In this document: positions 53,473 to 64,000 of the stretch, in pieces | Layout of the letters: every line of letters starts with the position of its first letter | Position numbering within the stretch: the first letter of the stretch is position 1 | NCBI GenBank assembly: GCA_000611775.1 | Contig: KK106984.1 | Span: 4,069,341-4,133,340 of the forward strand | Length of the DNA: 64,000 bases | Direction: 5' to 3' | From: Umbilicaria muhlenbergii | Lineage: Eukaryota; Ascomycota; Lecanoromycetes; Umbilicariales; Umbilicariaceae | Notes under the pieces: generated by a model | What the model saw: only the letters and a program-made list of their open reading frames with translations | Told to the model about the DNA's origin: nothing | Databases searched by the model: none | Program-made: the position numbers and the translations under genes

Positions 53473-56273
53473 ATGGGCCAAAGCTCTTCGACGCAACGCG
53501 AACGTGAGAACTTCTTGCAGCGGGATCAGCAACGGTTCTCACAACTGGTCCAGGAGCGGGACTCGCGAGTTGCTCGGCAGGCGAGGCCGCATACACCTGA
53601 ACTGGGTGGATCGTCTCCTGCTCGGCCGGAGTCGTTAAGACGGACCCCCCAACAACAGAGCCCCCAGACTGGTCGGCATTTTGCCACTTTCCGCCGACGG
53701 GTGTCAGCACAGTCATTTCCAATGAGATCAGGCACAGCAGAAGGCGGAAGTGCTTCGACACGAGATCAGGTGGTGTACGAACAGGAAGAGCGGCCTCTAG
53801 TCAACATGGAAGATCTGGGAATGCGTAATGCACCTATCACACACATCACCGCGTCTCCTATGCCAAGGCGTCCATCGGTTATGTCGAGACTTGGCTCGAG
53901 ATTACTGCCACGGTACTCAATTATCGAGAATCCAGGAGAGGACGGGGAGCGGCACGGGGAGGGTCGCACACTTCGTAGGAGACTATCAGATAGCGTTCCT
54001 TCGACACCGACGGAGCAGACCAGTACCCGCGGGAGCCACAGGTTTTCTATGTTTGGACCTCTGGCTTCTGGATCGTCGAGTGCAGCAGGGTCTCGGCGAC
54101 GCCGGGAGATGACTGCCATTTCAAGACCTTTCCCGTTGATGGGGGATGAGAATGAGGTCCCGTCTACTCATCTCGCGTCTAACATACAAGCACACACTGC
54201 CGAAGAATCTATGACTCCGAATCCCAGACAATTCGCAAATGGGTCGGGTGCATCGAGAAGGTCTCGTTTGGAGAGGGTACGAAGATCAATTTCAACTCCC
54301 CTTGAGAGTTTCTTCTCCTCGAACCCCAATCACTCTTTACAGGATCGAGAAAACCAAGCACCGCCCCGTAGACCGTCGAGAGTTGATATGGCGGAGGATG
54401 GCGACTACTTACTTCCACCACTTTCTGGGACGGATGCGAGCATAGATCTTGACGAACGACCATTCAACCATGGACACCACGAGCATAGAGACCGAGGAAA
54501 CATCCTATTACCGACAGTAGCAGCACCGCCAGAACGTGCACCAACATGGGCAGAGCGTTGGGCAGAGCGTGCACCTACGGTTCGAAGGGAGTCTCGAAGG
54601 ATGCCGAGTCTACTCCGGGGAAGATCAAGTCGTCTCATCCGACGCGATGATGATGCTCCGCTATCTCGCATCTTGCAGCTCGCTGCAGCTGCCATCGCTG
54701 CGCAGCTATCTGGGACCCCCGAGCAAGCTATCAACATGCAGGCACTCGGTGCCGATGGTCTGGACGGCAGCCTACACACGCTCTTTCAGACACTGCAGAA
54801 TGCAACGACATCTACGGGCAACGAAGGCCGTGCAACGGAGGGCGGTACTGACGCGCACCGCACCACACCTCCGATGAACTTTCTACGAGTGTTCCGCTTC
54901 GTCAATTCGAACTCGGAGACTAGAGGGCCCACTGAACAGGCGGCTTCTGATGCACGTGGTTCTCATGCACGGGCCGAGCACGCTGCAGCTGATGCTCACG
55001 ACACCAATGAGGAAGGCACCGAAGGCAGGACTGTCACGCTGGTACTTGTTGGTGTCCGTTCTGTGCCTTCTGGGACGGTTCCTTTTGATGATTCGCCCGC
55101 GGCTGAACCGAGTCTTGATGCTTTACTGAGCATGCCCATCGTTCCCTCCACCAATTTGCTCAGGAGTGGAGCCGGGGGACTTCTACGACATGCGGACGGC
55201 AGATCGAGATTTACACATCGGCGGCGTGCATCGATGGGCGGCATCAACACTTTTCCAGCCAACTATGATAGTCAACGGCATCAACGTCTGCATGGTGGTA
55301 GTCGGCCAAACTCCGGTGAGACATTGCCAACAGCTGCGTCAGCTGTGCCGATGGCGCTCTCCGAATCTCCTCCGGGACCCCACCCTCCACCGTCCACACC
55401 CGCTGATCCAGGTTTATCGGCTTATTCATCCGGCACAACGACTCCAAGCCGTCGGCCATCGTCGGCGTCTGGTACAAACCACCCACCTCTACCCCGACAG
55501 GGTAGTGCGTCGCAGCGTCTTCGTGAGGCAGGTGTTTTCCCACCCGCTGAGGATCAGTCCACACAAGCTGTACGCCAACGTCGTCGGAGTGATTCGGAGT
55601 TCGCACGGCATCGCGATCTAGGGGCAGGCGCGGCAAGACGGAATGGAGTCGTTGGGCCTGACGATGCTCCAGCACAGGGGCGAACTTGGTTGATCTATGT
55701 GGTTGGAACCAACTTATCAGAAGATCATCCGGCGTTTGCAACACCCAGTCTCTTCACTGATGTAGGCGCTGCTATGTCCAAGTGCGCTCGGTCTAATGTG
55801 AAGCTAACCTTGCCTAGAACCCCACATATGAGGACATGCTTCTGCTATCGTCACTACTCGGTCCTGCTAAGCCTCCCGTCGCAAGCAGAGAGGATGTTGC
55901 ATCAGCTCCTGGCTTGTACCGCATCATGGGTAGCCATGAGCTCCTACTCGCGCAAGCGCTCAATGGTCCTGACATTATTCAAATTGCTCCGGGAGAACGC
56001 TGCCTTGTCTGCTTATGCGACTACGAGCTTGATGAGGAGGTACGGCAGCTCACCAAATGTAGCCATCTGTTCCATCGCGAGTGCATTGACGAGGTAAGCT
56101 ATACCTGCATACCAATCTTAGTGCAAGTACTTGGGTATGCTAACAACTGCTCTACTCTACAGTGGTTGACTACTGGCCGCAACTCATGCCCACTTTGTCG
56201 TGGTCAAGGCGTCGACGAGAAAGCTCCTGCTCGGCCGGATCCGATGCAGCCTTCTGCGAGTGGTCTATCATAA
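53473..56273 (+). CDS. RING-H2 E3 ubiquitin ligase with a myristoylation-type N terminus
   Basis: Exons 53473-55761, 55818-56093 and 56163-56273 give 891 residues. The protein starts MGQSSSTQRERENF, which fits N-myristoylation (Gly2, Ser at position 6), so it may sit on a membrane. The next 750 residues are Arg/Ser/Pro-rich and disordered, with short hydrophobic islands (LSRILQLAAAAIAAQL; RTWLIYVVGTNL). The RING-H2 finger is at the C terminus: CLVCLCDYELDEEVRQL, then CSHLFHRECIDEW, then CPLCRG. Its two zinc sites are complete (C3H2C3). The last intron falls between DE and W of the finger. Myristoylated RING proteins of this layout occur in filamentous fungi, but the substrate is unknown. The two introns (56 and 69 bases) are canonical. 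The frames beyond each exon end are spurious. Confidence 0.9.
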
Positions 56274-56949
56274 AGTAGCCACAAGCTGACATTTACTCCC
56301 TAAGGAATACTCGTACGTCACAAACTGCCCGCAGTTCTGATGAGGAACATAGTTTTATCGATCCCTCACCAGCCCGCAGCTTTGGTTTTCTTCACGCTTT
56401 CTGTTCTAGATACCATTTGGATCCACGACCCATCAGCCCCGGCGGCATACACATCCATGTTTGTCGACCGACGGCTTTCTTCATGTACATGTCTTAGAAC
56501 TTGTCTCCCCTTCGGATTCCCCACTGTCGTTGCCACTTCTTCATTTTCATCTCAAGCATGATCGCATATCTTCCAGGGGTGTTTAGTATGACGGGTCCCT
56601 GTGGCATCAGCGTGCGTGGGTTATGACTCGCTGTCTATGGCTATGAGGGATATGATGAATTAACGCCGACACCAGGGGCGTCCATGAATTCCGGGGAGTT
56701 CACTACGAGTTCGTGGCGAGTTTGCGGAGTATTCACTTGTACCTAGGGCAGCCGAATGATAGAACAACATTGACTTGCAGTCCATGATCGAGCGAATAGC
56801 ATGCCGTTTGTCACTGCCAAGAAGCCTACACTCTCAGCTTAGGAAATGGTTTCATAGAACAGGAAGCTTCAATTTTTGTCTATTGCCCATGCACCCTTGC
56901 CAGATACAGGCCAGCACTAAACAATCCCAACGCAAATGTCCCAGGCCAA
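56274..56949. other. Intergenic region between convergent genes
   Basis: About 0.7 kb between the RING gene and eIF3g 3' ends. Only short frames without content. Confidence 0.5.
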
Positions 56950-58038
56950 TCACGTAGCTCGTTTGGCAAACTCAACCCGAAGAATGAGATGGCCGTAACC
57001 GTCTGCGCGACAAGTCAGTATAAAGACGGAGAATAGGGACGCTTTTTGAAGGAGGGGGTATGACGTACAGCCATCGATCTTCTCGCACGCCTTGGCCGCA
57101 TCTGTCCGCTCCTGGTAACTGATAAACGCAAACCCCTTGGCCCTGCCCGTCTCGCGATCCTTGGCCAGGAAAACCCTCGTAACCCGCCCAAAGCGTTCGA
57201 AGATCTCGCGCAAATCCTGCTCTTCAGCGAACTCAGACACCTAGAAACACCCAAACGCATTAGCCCACGTACAAAACCCCCGCGTCCACGATCCAGATGA
57301 AGCCGGAAAAACCCACATTCGTCACCCTCAACGTGGCCAAATCATCCCTCTCATACTTCCCGCCCATCCTCTCCCCCTCCGCCTTCCCCCCCTTCCTCAA
57401 ATGCGGCGGCACATACCCGCCCCCTCCGCCCCCCAGCCCCCCCTCCTTCTCCNNNNNNNNNNNNNNNNNNNNNNNNNCCCGCCCCATCCTCCCCCATCGG
57501 CGCCATCGTATCCTTAAACGGGCACCGGGCCGTAAAATGCTCCCCGTCACAAATCCGACACTTGACCTTCTTATCCTTCAACTGCGCCTTCAAATCCCCC
57601 TTGCCCGCCTCCCCGCCCGCGCCCTTTTCCGCCTCGGCCTTGGCGTTCGTTTTCCAGTCGACCCGCGGCTGGAAGGAGATGTTTTCGCCGACGCTGGTGG
57701 TGTCGAAGCTGGGGCCCGGCGGGTGGTTCTTCTCGAGGCCGAATTTGGTCCAGGTGCGGCGGGAGGCGACGCGCGGGTTGACGGTTTCGCGGACGACGGT
57801 GGTGCGCACGCGGCGGGTGGTTTTGACTTTTTTGCCCGCGTCGTTGAAGCGGTAGGATATTATCGTTTTCGTGCCGTCTTTGTTCGTCGTTACTTGTTGG
57901 GCGGGGAGGGTGCTGGGGTCGTCGAAGTCTTCGTCGTCGGCCCAGTCCGGGCGGCTGGCGGAGGGTTAGCTTTGAGGCGAGGGGGATGGTGGGATGGAAA
58001 TGGGGTTTAGGGTGGGAATACTTGGCCAGTTTGGACAT
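56950..58038 (-). CDS. TIF35: Translation initiation factor eIF3 subunit g, interrupted by an assembly gap
   Basis: Exons on the minus strand: 58022-58038 (17 bases), 57317-57954 (with the gap), 57069-57240 and 56950-57002. The protein begins [20 protein letters not shown] and continues [20 protein letters not shown], the family N terminus that contacts eIF3i. A zinc knuckle follows ([17 protein letters not shown]), then, after the gap, [13 protein letters not shown] and the [23 protein letters not shown] with RNP2-like VTNV and RNP1-like KGFAFISYQ, ending RVEFAKRAT. eIF3g binds mRNA and other eIF3 subunits during scanning. Introns (67, 76 and 66 bases) are canonical. The 25 N at 57453-57477 separate two frames, so the real gap length is not 25; the lost part is the Gly-rich linker between knuckle and RRM. 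Apart from the gap the gene looks intact. Confidence 0.94.
57453..57477. other. Assembly gap (25 N)
   Basis: Twenty-five N inside exon 2 of eIF3g. The coding frames on the two sides do not match across exactly 25 bases, so this is a placeholder length. The flanks are very C-rich on the plus strand, which probably caused the sequencing failure. Confidence 0.98.
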
Positions 58039-58662
58039 TGCAGAGGGGCAAGTCTGTATGTGCGTGAGGGGACGGTGGAAGGGTTTGTGGGTGATCTTGA
58101 CTGGCGAGACGGGGTGCTGCATGAGGTTTATTAATTTGTCGTGGGGCGAAGTTACGCGCTAGCTTCTTTGGGGCGAGGATACATTACAAGCCTCCTCGCC
58201 TGAGGGCCATACCGTACAGGAGGATTCCGTACCGTGACGAGGGTGAGTCATTTGCCACACTGTGCCTATGCTCGAATTACAGAGCCCAGGACTACAGTCA
58301 TATTCAATCGATGCTTCCAGAGCTATCCTCTTGCGTAAGAAACGGATTCGTGTCTTACACCTACTGCAAACCGTTTCCAAAATATATACTCTTCGGTAAC
58401 TAAGGCGCGAAGGCCCAAATCATATACACCAACATGCGTGCAACGCCATTCGAAATTCGACGGGTATATCGTGTACTAGCCGTGCGTGACAAGCGCCGTA
58501 CTCTTGACGCCATTCTCCTATCGTCAAGTCGTAAGCCATCACCCCGCATTGACGCCAAGGTTATGAGTTCCTATCCGATTGTATCTCGGCCTCCGCGTCC
58601 GTGCTATTCGTACCATAATGCAGGGGAATCAATAACCGCGTAAAGTGGTGGTGCGCGAGACG
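58039..58662. other. Intergenic region
   Basis: Upstream of eIF3g and downstream of the PAS gene, both on the minus strand. It should hold the eIF3g promoter. A 69-codon plus-strand frame at 58434-58643 has no recognisable content. Confidence 0.5.
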
Positions 58663-60611
58663 TTATGACCATCCGAACCTCCTCATCGCATCGTGGTGGC
58701 TCTCTCCGGGTCCATTCGCATCGATCTCCTGCGAACCAGCCCTCCACTGCCACGAAGGCTGCTGCTGCGACCGTGCCCAGGGATCATCGTCGCGAGTGTA
58801 TATATCATGGACCTGGTTGTAGTATTGTGTATTCCCCGCCTCGTGCTCGCTGAAGCCTTGGTCTGGTTGTGCGTGCTCTTTGTGGCCCTGGTCCTCGTAA
58901 CTGTTTGTGTGGCCGGCTTGGCTGTTGAGCCAGTCATCGGTCTGCCGTCTATGACTGTTGTTACTGAAGCCGTTGTGTCGGTCAGCGTCCGGCCCTGCGT
59001 TGGAATTCGGATCCCAAATTGGGAAGCCTCCGGGGGGCTGCGATTCGCCCTTCGGCTTCCCTCGGCTGTACTGAGCCAGGGAACCGTTGATGCCAGTAAG
59101 CGACCAAGCGAAGACGGCAACTTCCCGGATGGAGTTCATGAAGTCCCCCCAGGGAGGCCCAGCTATTGCTGAACCATTGGCTTGTGAGGGTGCAGGACTG
59201 GGTGTCAAGGTGGGCTGAAACTCGTTGGATTGCCCATAGTAAGGTCGGTGTTGTGGTTGTGGAAGGATTGGATCTGCTGCCCAAGGAGAAGCGAAGAGGC
59301 CATTCGCATAAGACTGTTCAACAGGCTCGGCGTTATGCTGGACGAGTTGAGGGAAGATTGGCCGAGCACGCCGGAGAATAACGACCAAGCCATCAGATGT
59401 ACATGACACTACGGCTTCTAATTCTATGCGCGAGCGCGGAGCCGAGACGTCCGGGTGCGAAGCGCGTCGATCCTCTTCTGGGGTAGTGACTGAGGAGGAA
59501 GATGAATGAACGGTAACCGGACGGTCGAAAATGGTATCATTAGAGTATCCGTTCATCTCTGCACTATCGCCAGATGACGAATGGGAGTTTTGATCCATGA
59601 GATACACCTCCGAGTCGTGACGTGCCCCATGCGGGCCGGAAGGTTGAACCTGAGGGATGGAAGAATCACTTGAGACATGGCACTCGTTTATGTCTTCCGA
59701 TGCATGATCTTGAAGGTGGACACCCCCTTCGTCCTCGTCCTCTTCGCTGCTGTGAGCATCGTCCATAGTCTCGTCATGGTCTAACGGCTCGTCCTGTCTA
59801 GGATCGCGGAACCAGAAGCGAAGGTATGCAATTGAATCATTAGCCTTGGCGCTCTCAAGACACTTTACTGCTTCCTGCAGGCAGTTTTCTTGGATGCAGT
59901 AGTAGAAGCTCTTTCCACAAAGTTCCTCGGCTGAAATACCGAGGACATCCGACAAACCGCTGGTTGCATACATAATTGGAAGTGTTCGTGTGAAGCGGTT
60001 AAGGAAGAACGCCGCTCGAGGTTCATGAGATCGAGGCTTTGGTTCGGTTGAAAATTTGGCTGAGAGATATCCAAGCATATGATATCGCGGATCTCGTGGC
60101 GATGATGAGAACAATTGGCGGACGATCGGTGCCTCCACAGCTCGCTCTGCGGAACTATGTTAACAACCAGAGTCTATGTGTGGTTAATGAGGAGAAGCTA
60201 GGATGACATACTCTGGCTCTTCATGCCTCTCCGGTAGATACTCGTGCAGCCGACCATTACGTCGTGTACGATAGTGAAAACACACTCGCAGCCAACCCAT
60301 TGGCCAGACTCACTCTTTATTTGACAGTAATTGAGTACCGCAGCCTTGTCGAGCTGCACGCCTCGACCATGGATAGCTCGGGCGAAAGGGACCTCATCAG
60401 GATGAAAATACTCCCAACAAGATTTGCCAACCACATCCTGTGGCGAGTAACCCAGAATGTCGGTGATGGAGTCTGAAACGTAGAGAATTCGTGCATCGAG
60501 GGAGAGGTCTGTAGCGCAGGATGAGTCTCCATCTCAAGAGTCTACTAACGACGCGCCCGAAGCATGATCACGGGATTACTCACCATGGATGGAGATGAAC
60601 GTCGTCTCCAT
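58663..60611 (-). CDS. Protein with two PAS domains
   Basis: Exons on the minus strand: 60584-60611, 60212-60508 and 58663-60146, giving 602 residues. The start METTFISIHDLSLDARILYV joins exon 1 (28 bases) to exon 2. The first PAS domain covers residues about 1-105 (SDSITDILGYSPQDVVGKSC, then WEYFHPDE and the beta strands WVGCECVFTIVHDVMVGCTS). The second is about residues 150-330 with a long acidic insert (ATSGLSDVLGISAEELCGKS; IAYLRFWFRDPRQ; then EAVVSCTSDGLVVILRRARP). No GXNCRFLQ flavin motif is present, so it is not a LOV photoreceptor, and no zinc finger or bHLH is visible. The Gln/Pro/Asn-rich C-terminal 250 residues could be a transactivation region. The ligand and partner are unknown. 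Intron 2 uses the acceptor in CCGCAG rather than the nearer ATAG, which keeps the frame. Confidence 0.88.
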
Positions 60612-62696
60612 TCTCAATAAGGAAAGGTCAAAGCAAAGCTCTGAAGATGACACGACCGCCTATTTCAAGCTCTCAATGGGGTCGAGTCTCAATGCAGGGT
60701 TGTGAAATCTCTCTCGCTGTAAAAGATATTGGGGGATTCCCACGACGGAGCTGCGGCGCCAGCGGGTCTTAATAGCCGATGTTGATATATAGATTCATAG
60801 GTCTTTGTAGATGTGCATTACCGAGAAACTCGTTGGAAAGGGTAACCCTGATGTTGATTTCGGACGTCAAGGCTCGGTGTTCGCTGCGTCGAATTCCCAC
60901 GTTCCTGTACTTCCCCAGCTGCTCCGCGGATGTTGTGCCGCTGCCGTGCAGCGCAGCGCTGCAAAGAACGGAAGGTAGCACAAGCCCCGTGGCCTACAAT
61001 TTGCAGAACTGATATAACAGTGGTGGCGATCGGCGAGATGTGCAACGAAGGAATGTCTGTGATTTCAAATCCCGGTATGGACGAGCTCGCTTGCTTCGAT
61101 GTCGTTGGATGCTGATACTGATACCGATACCTCTGACATATATTGTCGTTAGCGATTCTGTTCTGTAGAGGTCTTGTTGAGAGGACGCTGCCAATGACAA
61201 TGGGCTGAGGGAGCGTCGCTGCAACTTCTTCCCTGAGGGCCGCCGGACAATTACTTCCAGCCAATGCGACTAGACTCACCACGCTGTTACTGCTAAACGA
61301 ACAAGGTTACTTCCCCTGCATACGGCAGGAAAATGTCTGGCAAGAGCACAATCTGCGACAGTGATATGATGATGCGCGCTGTCTGGCTCCACACGGGTAG
61401 GGTCACGCTTTCGCGCTGATCGAGTGCCTGGACTTCCCAACAGTGGAATAGAGTTGACAGACTCCCTCGGAGCTTCAAGTCAACCACGTATGTTGGAGAT
61501 GAAGTAGAGATAGGGAGGATGTCGAGGAGGAATATGCAATATTGTTCTGCAGGTTACTGTACCACTAAGTACTCGGTTGGCGTGGAGCAAAGTCAGGGTC
61601 CGGTGGCGTTGTAGGCTCTCCCTGTGTGCTTGCTCTCTGGCGTGGTTGGCAAGGCTCGCTAGGTAAGGAGGTAAGGTGGTAAGGTATAGGTAGTTGCAGT
61701 GTAATGTACCTCTACGGAACTACTCCGTCCCGGCTCCTGTACGGTCGGTCTACGCGGTTGGGGAGAGCGGAGCAGCGTGTGCAGCGTGTGCAGCGAATGT
61801 GGGGCAGGTATTGTACGGGACACGCGTATGGATTTCCTGGGTCTTCGGGTTGGAGTAAGGTATACATTGTACGTACCGGCGGCTTCGTACAGAATTCCCA
61901 AGCGGAGGCTTGGGTGGTGGTACCGATACCGCTTTTTGTTGCACTCGTAGCCTGGTTGAGTCGCATTTCCAGACTTCCACAGACGAGAGAACGCAGCCTA
62001 TAAAGCTAACTGGCCGGGCCGGGCGCACTTTTGCATATGCCAATTACATGCCATGGGACTTCATTTACCCACCGCCCTTTTCCTCTTCCTCTTTAGCCAT
62101 CATTAGCCCGGCGGTCTGCAGCCACCTGGGCATGACTCGAGCTGCTTTCAACAACAGACGTCACGGTACGGGGTACTCGAAAGTGATTTGAACAACAGGC
62201 CGGCGGGGTGGGCCGGCTAAGGTACATCGTGATTACCTAGGTAGCTTGTGAAGCCTCCTCAGCCAGTACCCTGTGCCGAGCCTGCCTTCCTATTCGATCT
62301 TCGGAAATGTCATTATCACCTCATTCTTCCACAAACGCTTCCCCTCTGTCATGATGATGGATGTTCATCGATGTTCGGCACTATAGTTGCCCACGGCTAT
62401 CGCTCCAAGGACTTGAGGTCGTGTATGTAGACGTGAGAGCATTGCTAAGATTCGGGGGCGAATGGTCAATGTTCCCCAAAGGGGAGGTTGAATACATCCA
62501 TCGAAATGCCATGACGTCTTGTCTGCCCGTCGCCTTCGGACTTTCGCCTCTCGCCAGTGGTTAGCGGGACCAGAGTGACCGACTTAGTGGGGCCTGGGGC
62601 TTACAAATCCGCGGCTCCTCCCGGTGTTGTCCATCGAACGATCATCTGCAGCACAAGGGCAGGTACAGAAAAAGCGACTGGTAAGAAAAAACAGAG

Positions 62697-62743
62697 ATGC
62701 CAACATGCCAACATGCCAACACGCTGGCATGCTGGCATGCTGC
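62697..62743. repeat. Inverted octamer minisatellite
   Basis: Three tandem copies of ATGCCAAC (62697-62720) are followed two bases later by two copies of GCTGGCAT plus a partial one (62723-62743). The right unit is the reverse complement of the left unit except for one base, so the arms could pair 7 of 8 bases per unit into a hairpin or cruciform. Confidence 0.85.
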
Positions 62744-63543
62744 TTCGCGCCCTGCCCTAAAACGCTGCCAATGCTCAGATGCTGGTCGTGGCTCGGTCTC
62801 ATTCGGGTGCCATCTTTTGGCGCTAAGCATCCGAAACTGAGAGGGCCGATATCTGCTGCCGGCGCAGTATCGTCCTTCTATGACCACAAGCACTACCCTG
62901 ACTCCCGAATACGCGTAAGGGACGCTGGGCTCGGGTAAATCATAGCACAGTAGAACACTGTCATCCCAATCTTCTAGGACGTTCGACAATTGAGATGCAG
63001 GCTTAGGGTAAGGACGAGTAACAATTCCCCGCGCGTGACAGCCTTGATCACCACTACTTCGCAAGCAAAAGAATGTTTGGAAACACAGCCAACAAAGCGG
63101 TGCCCCGTACCTAGGTTCGCTCGGCTCTAGAAGTCACTCTCAGGATTTTACTCCCGACTCCAAGGATCCCTGAGCAGCGTTTCTTGCTTCTTGCCTGGAG
63201 GGGCATCCCAACTGCAGGTTTCCGTTTGTCTTGGGCCTCGACCCTCGAAGTCAGACTGTCTTATGCTTTCAACTCTGTGGATTGCTTCGAGGTTTCTCCA
63301 TTGAACAGGGCAAGTATTGGCTCTCGCTGCCTTGGATGGAGGGAATGGAGCCGGGCGTTTTCACACACTGACACACTGTACATCATAACTCGGAGGTATT
63401 AAATAGGCGAGTCGGCTCCGCTGTCTTACCCGGAAATCAGCCGACCGGGCCGTGCAGCGTTAGGCTGGCAGCGTTGCAAGGGCAGACCTTACCTTACCGT
63501 GCTTGCCTTGACCCTGATCGCCCCATCCACGAGCCCGAGCCTG

Positions 63544-63582
63544 ACCCTGGACCTGGCCCTGGCCCTGGCCCTGGCCCTGACC
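63544..63582. repeat. CCTGGC-type hexanucleotide run
   Basis: About six units of CTGACC, CTGGAC or CTGGCC. It stays open in several frames, which explains the Gly/Gln/Pro/Asp dipeptide frames seen there. No gene context. Confidence 0.75.
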
Positions 63583-64000
63583 GGACCCTAAGCGTCGGCT
63601 GTGATAGGGCAAGCAACGAGAAGAGGGCGCTTTTCGCGTCCCAATGCACCCCGTCACTTTTCTGAGTCGCTCCCGTGTTCAACGCTGTACGAAATCTGTC
63701 AAAACCCGTTTGCTGCCACCGAATATCAGAATCATACGTGGAGCAACTACGGATACGATCAGCAGTGTTGGCGTTCGAGGGCCGTAACGCGTCGTCTTCA
63801 AGTCCGACGTGGCTTCAAGCAAGCGTCCGGCTGATTCCGCCTCTCCCCCTTTCCACCTCTCATCCTCGCTTTCAGTGCATCTGACCCGTCCAGGTTCTGT
63901 CCATTGGGCCAGTTGTTCTGCTTGTTCTGCTTCGCGGCTCTCAAAACGGCATCGGCTTGAAAGGTTAAGCGAGGAGTACACAGGAAAACATCGCCAACCG

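Larger units (their letters stand above)
60612..64000. other. Gene-poor region at the right end, 3.4 kb
   Basis: Upstream of the PAS gene and reaching the window edge. No gene could be supported; frames are short, carry no domains and overlap on both strands. Structured parts are GGTAAGG-type words at 61663-61694, an inverted octamer minisatellite at 62697-62743 and a CCTGGC run at 63544-63582. The region probably contains the PAS gene promoter. Confidence 0.4.

Noticed and set aside
1-64000. CRISPR arrays, rRNA genes, virus-like elements and biosynthetic clusters
   Set aside because: None seen on either strand. The zinc-cluster factor has no biosynthetic neighbours, and no reverse transcriptase, integrase, capsid or transposase motifs were noticed.

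Overview
The window is nuclear DNA from a filamentous ascomycete (Pezizomycotina). The evidence is the short GT-AG introns of roughly 46 to 95 bases with CTAAC/CTGAC-like branch sites, the fungal-only families (Zn2Cys6 regulator, Ecm11, Rrn11, the three-part peroxisomal Fox2 enzyme, a Lon with a long N-terminal presequence) and an intron-bearing tRNA-Pro. I cannot fix the class. I see no rRNA, CRISPR array, complete transposon or virus-derived element. One assembly gap (25 N) lies inside the eIF3g gene.

Layout. 1-13.9 kb: a gene cut by the left edge, mitochondrial Lon protease, a kinase-like protein, the DNA repair factor Rad4/XPC and a small CoA-binding-domain protein. 14-21.3 kb: a probable damaged or mis-assembled gene (frame change at a run of eight C), an unrecognised fungal protein, a membrane-anchored alpha/beta hydrolase and an FHIT-type HIT hydrolase. 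21.3-24.1 kb holds no gene I can support. 24.1-32.2 kb: a Zn2Cys6 transcription factor, a Tda10/glycerate-kinase-like P-loop kinase, and the divergently transcribed peroxisomal beta-oxidation enzyme Fox2, whose promoter carries three CCTCGG-type motifs. 32.7 kb: tRNA-Pro(CGG). 33-46.4 kb: an RBR ubiquitin ligase, an Ecm11-domain protein, a Yip1-family Golgi protein, a Ran-binding FG protein (Yrb2/Hba1 type) and the Hrq1 helicase. 47.7-64 kb: V-ATPase subunit e (four tiny exons), two tandem paralogous SANT/trihelix-like proteins, Rrn11, a RING-H2 ligase with a myristoylation-type N terminus, eIF3g, a two-PAS protein and a gene-free right end of about 3.4 kb.

The genes are mostly unrelated housekeeping functions, as expected in a fungal genome without operons. 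Splice models were built by hand; for each intact host gene given as an exon list, the exons sum to a whole number of codons (except eIF3g, because of the gap).

The most unusual signal is compositional. Several genes change sharply along their length from C-rich to G-rich, always in that order on the sense strand, whichever strand the gene lies on. Other points of interest are a GC-AG intron inside a zinc-cluster motif, a 24-base microexon, and an inverted octamer minisatellite near the right end.
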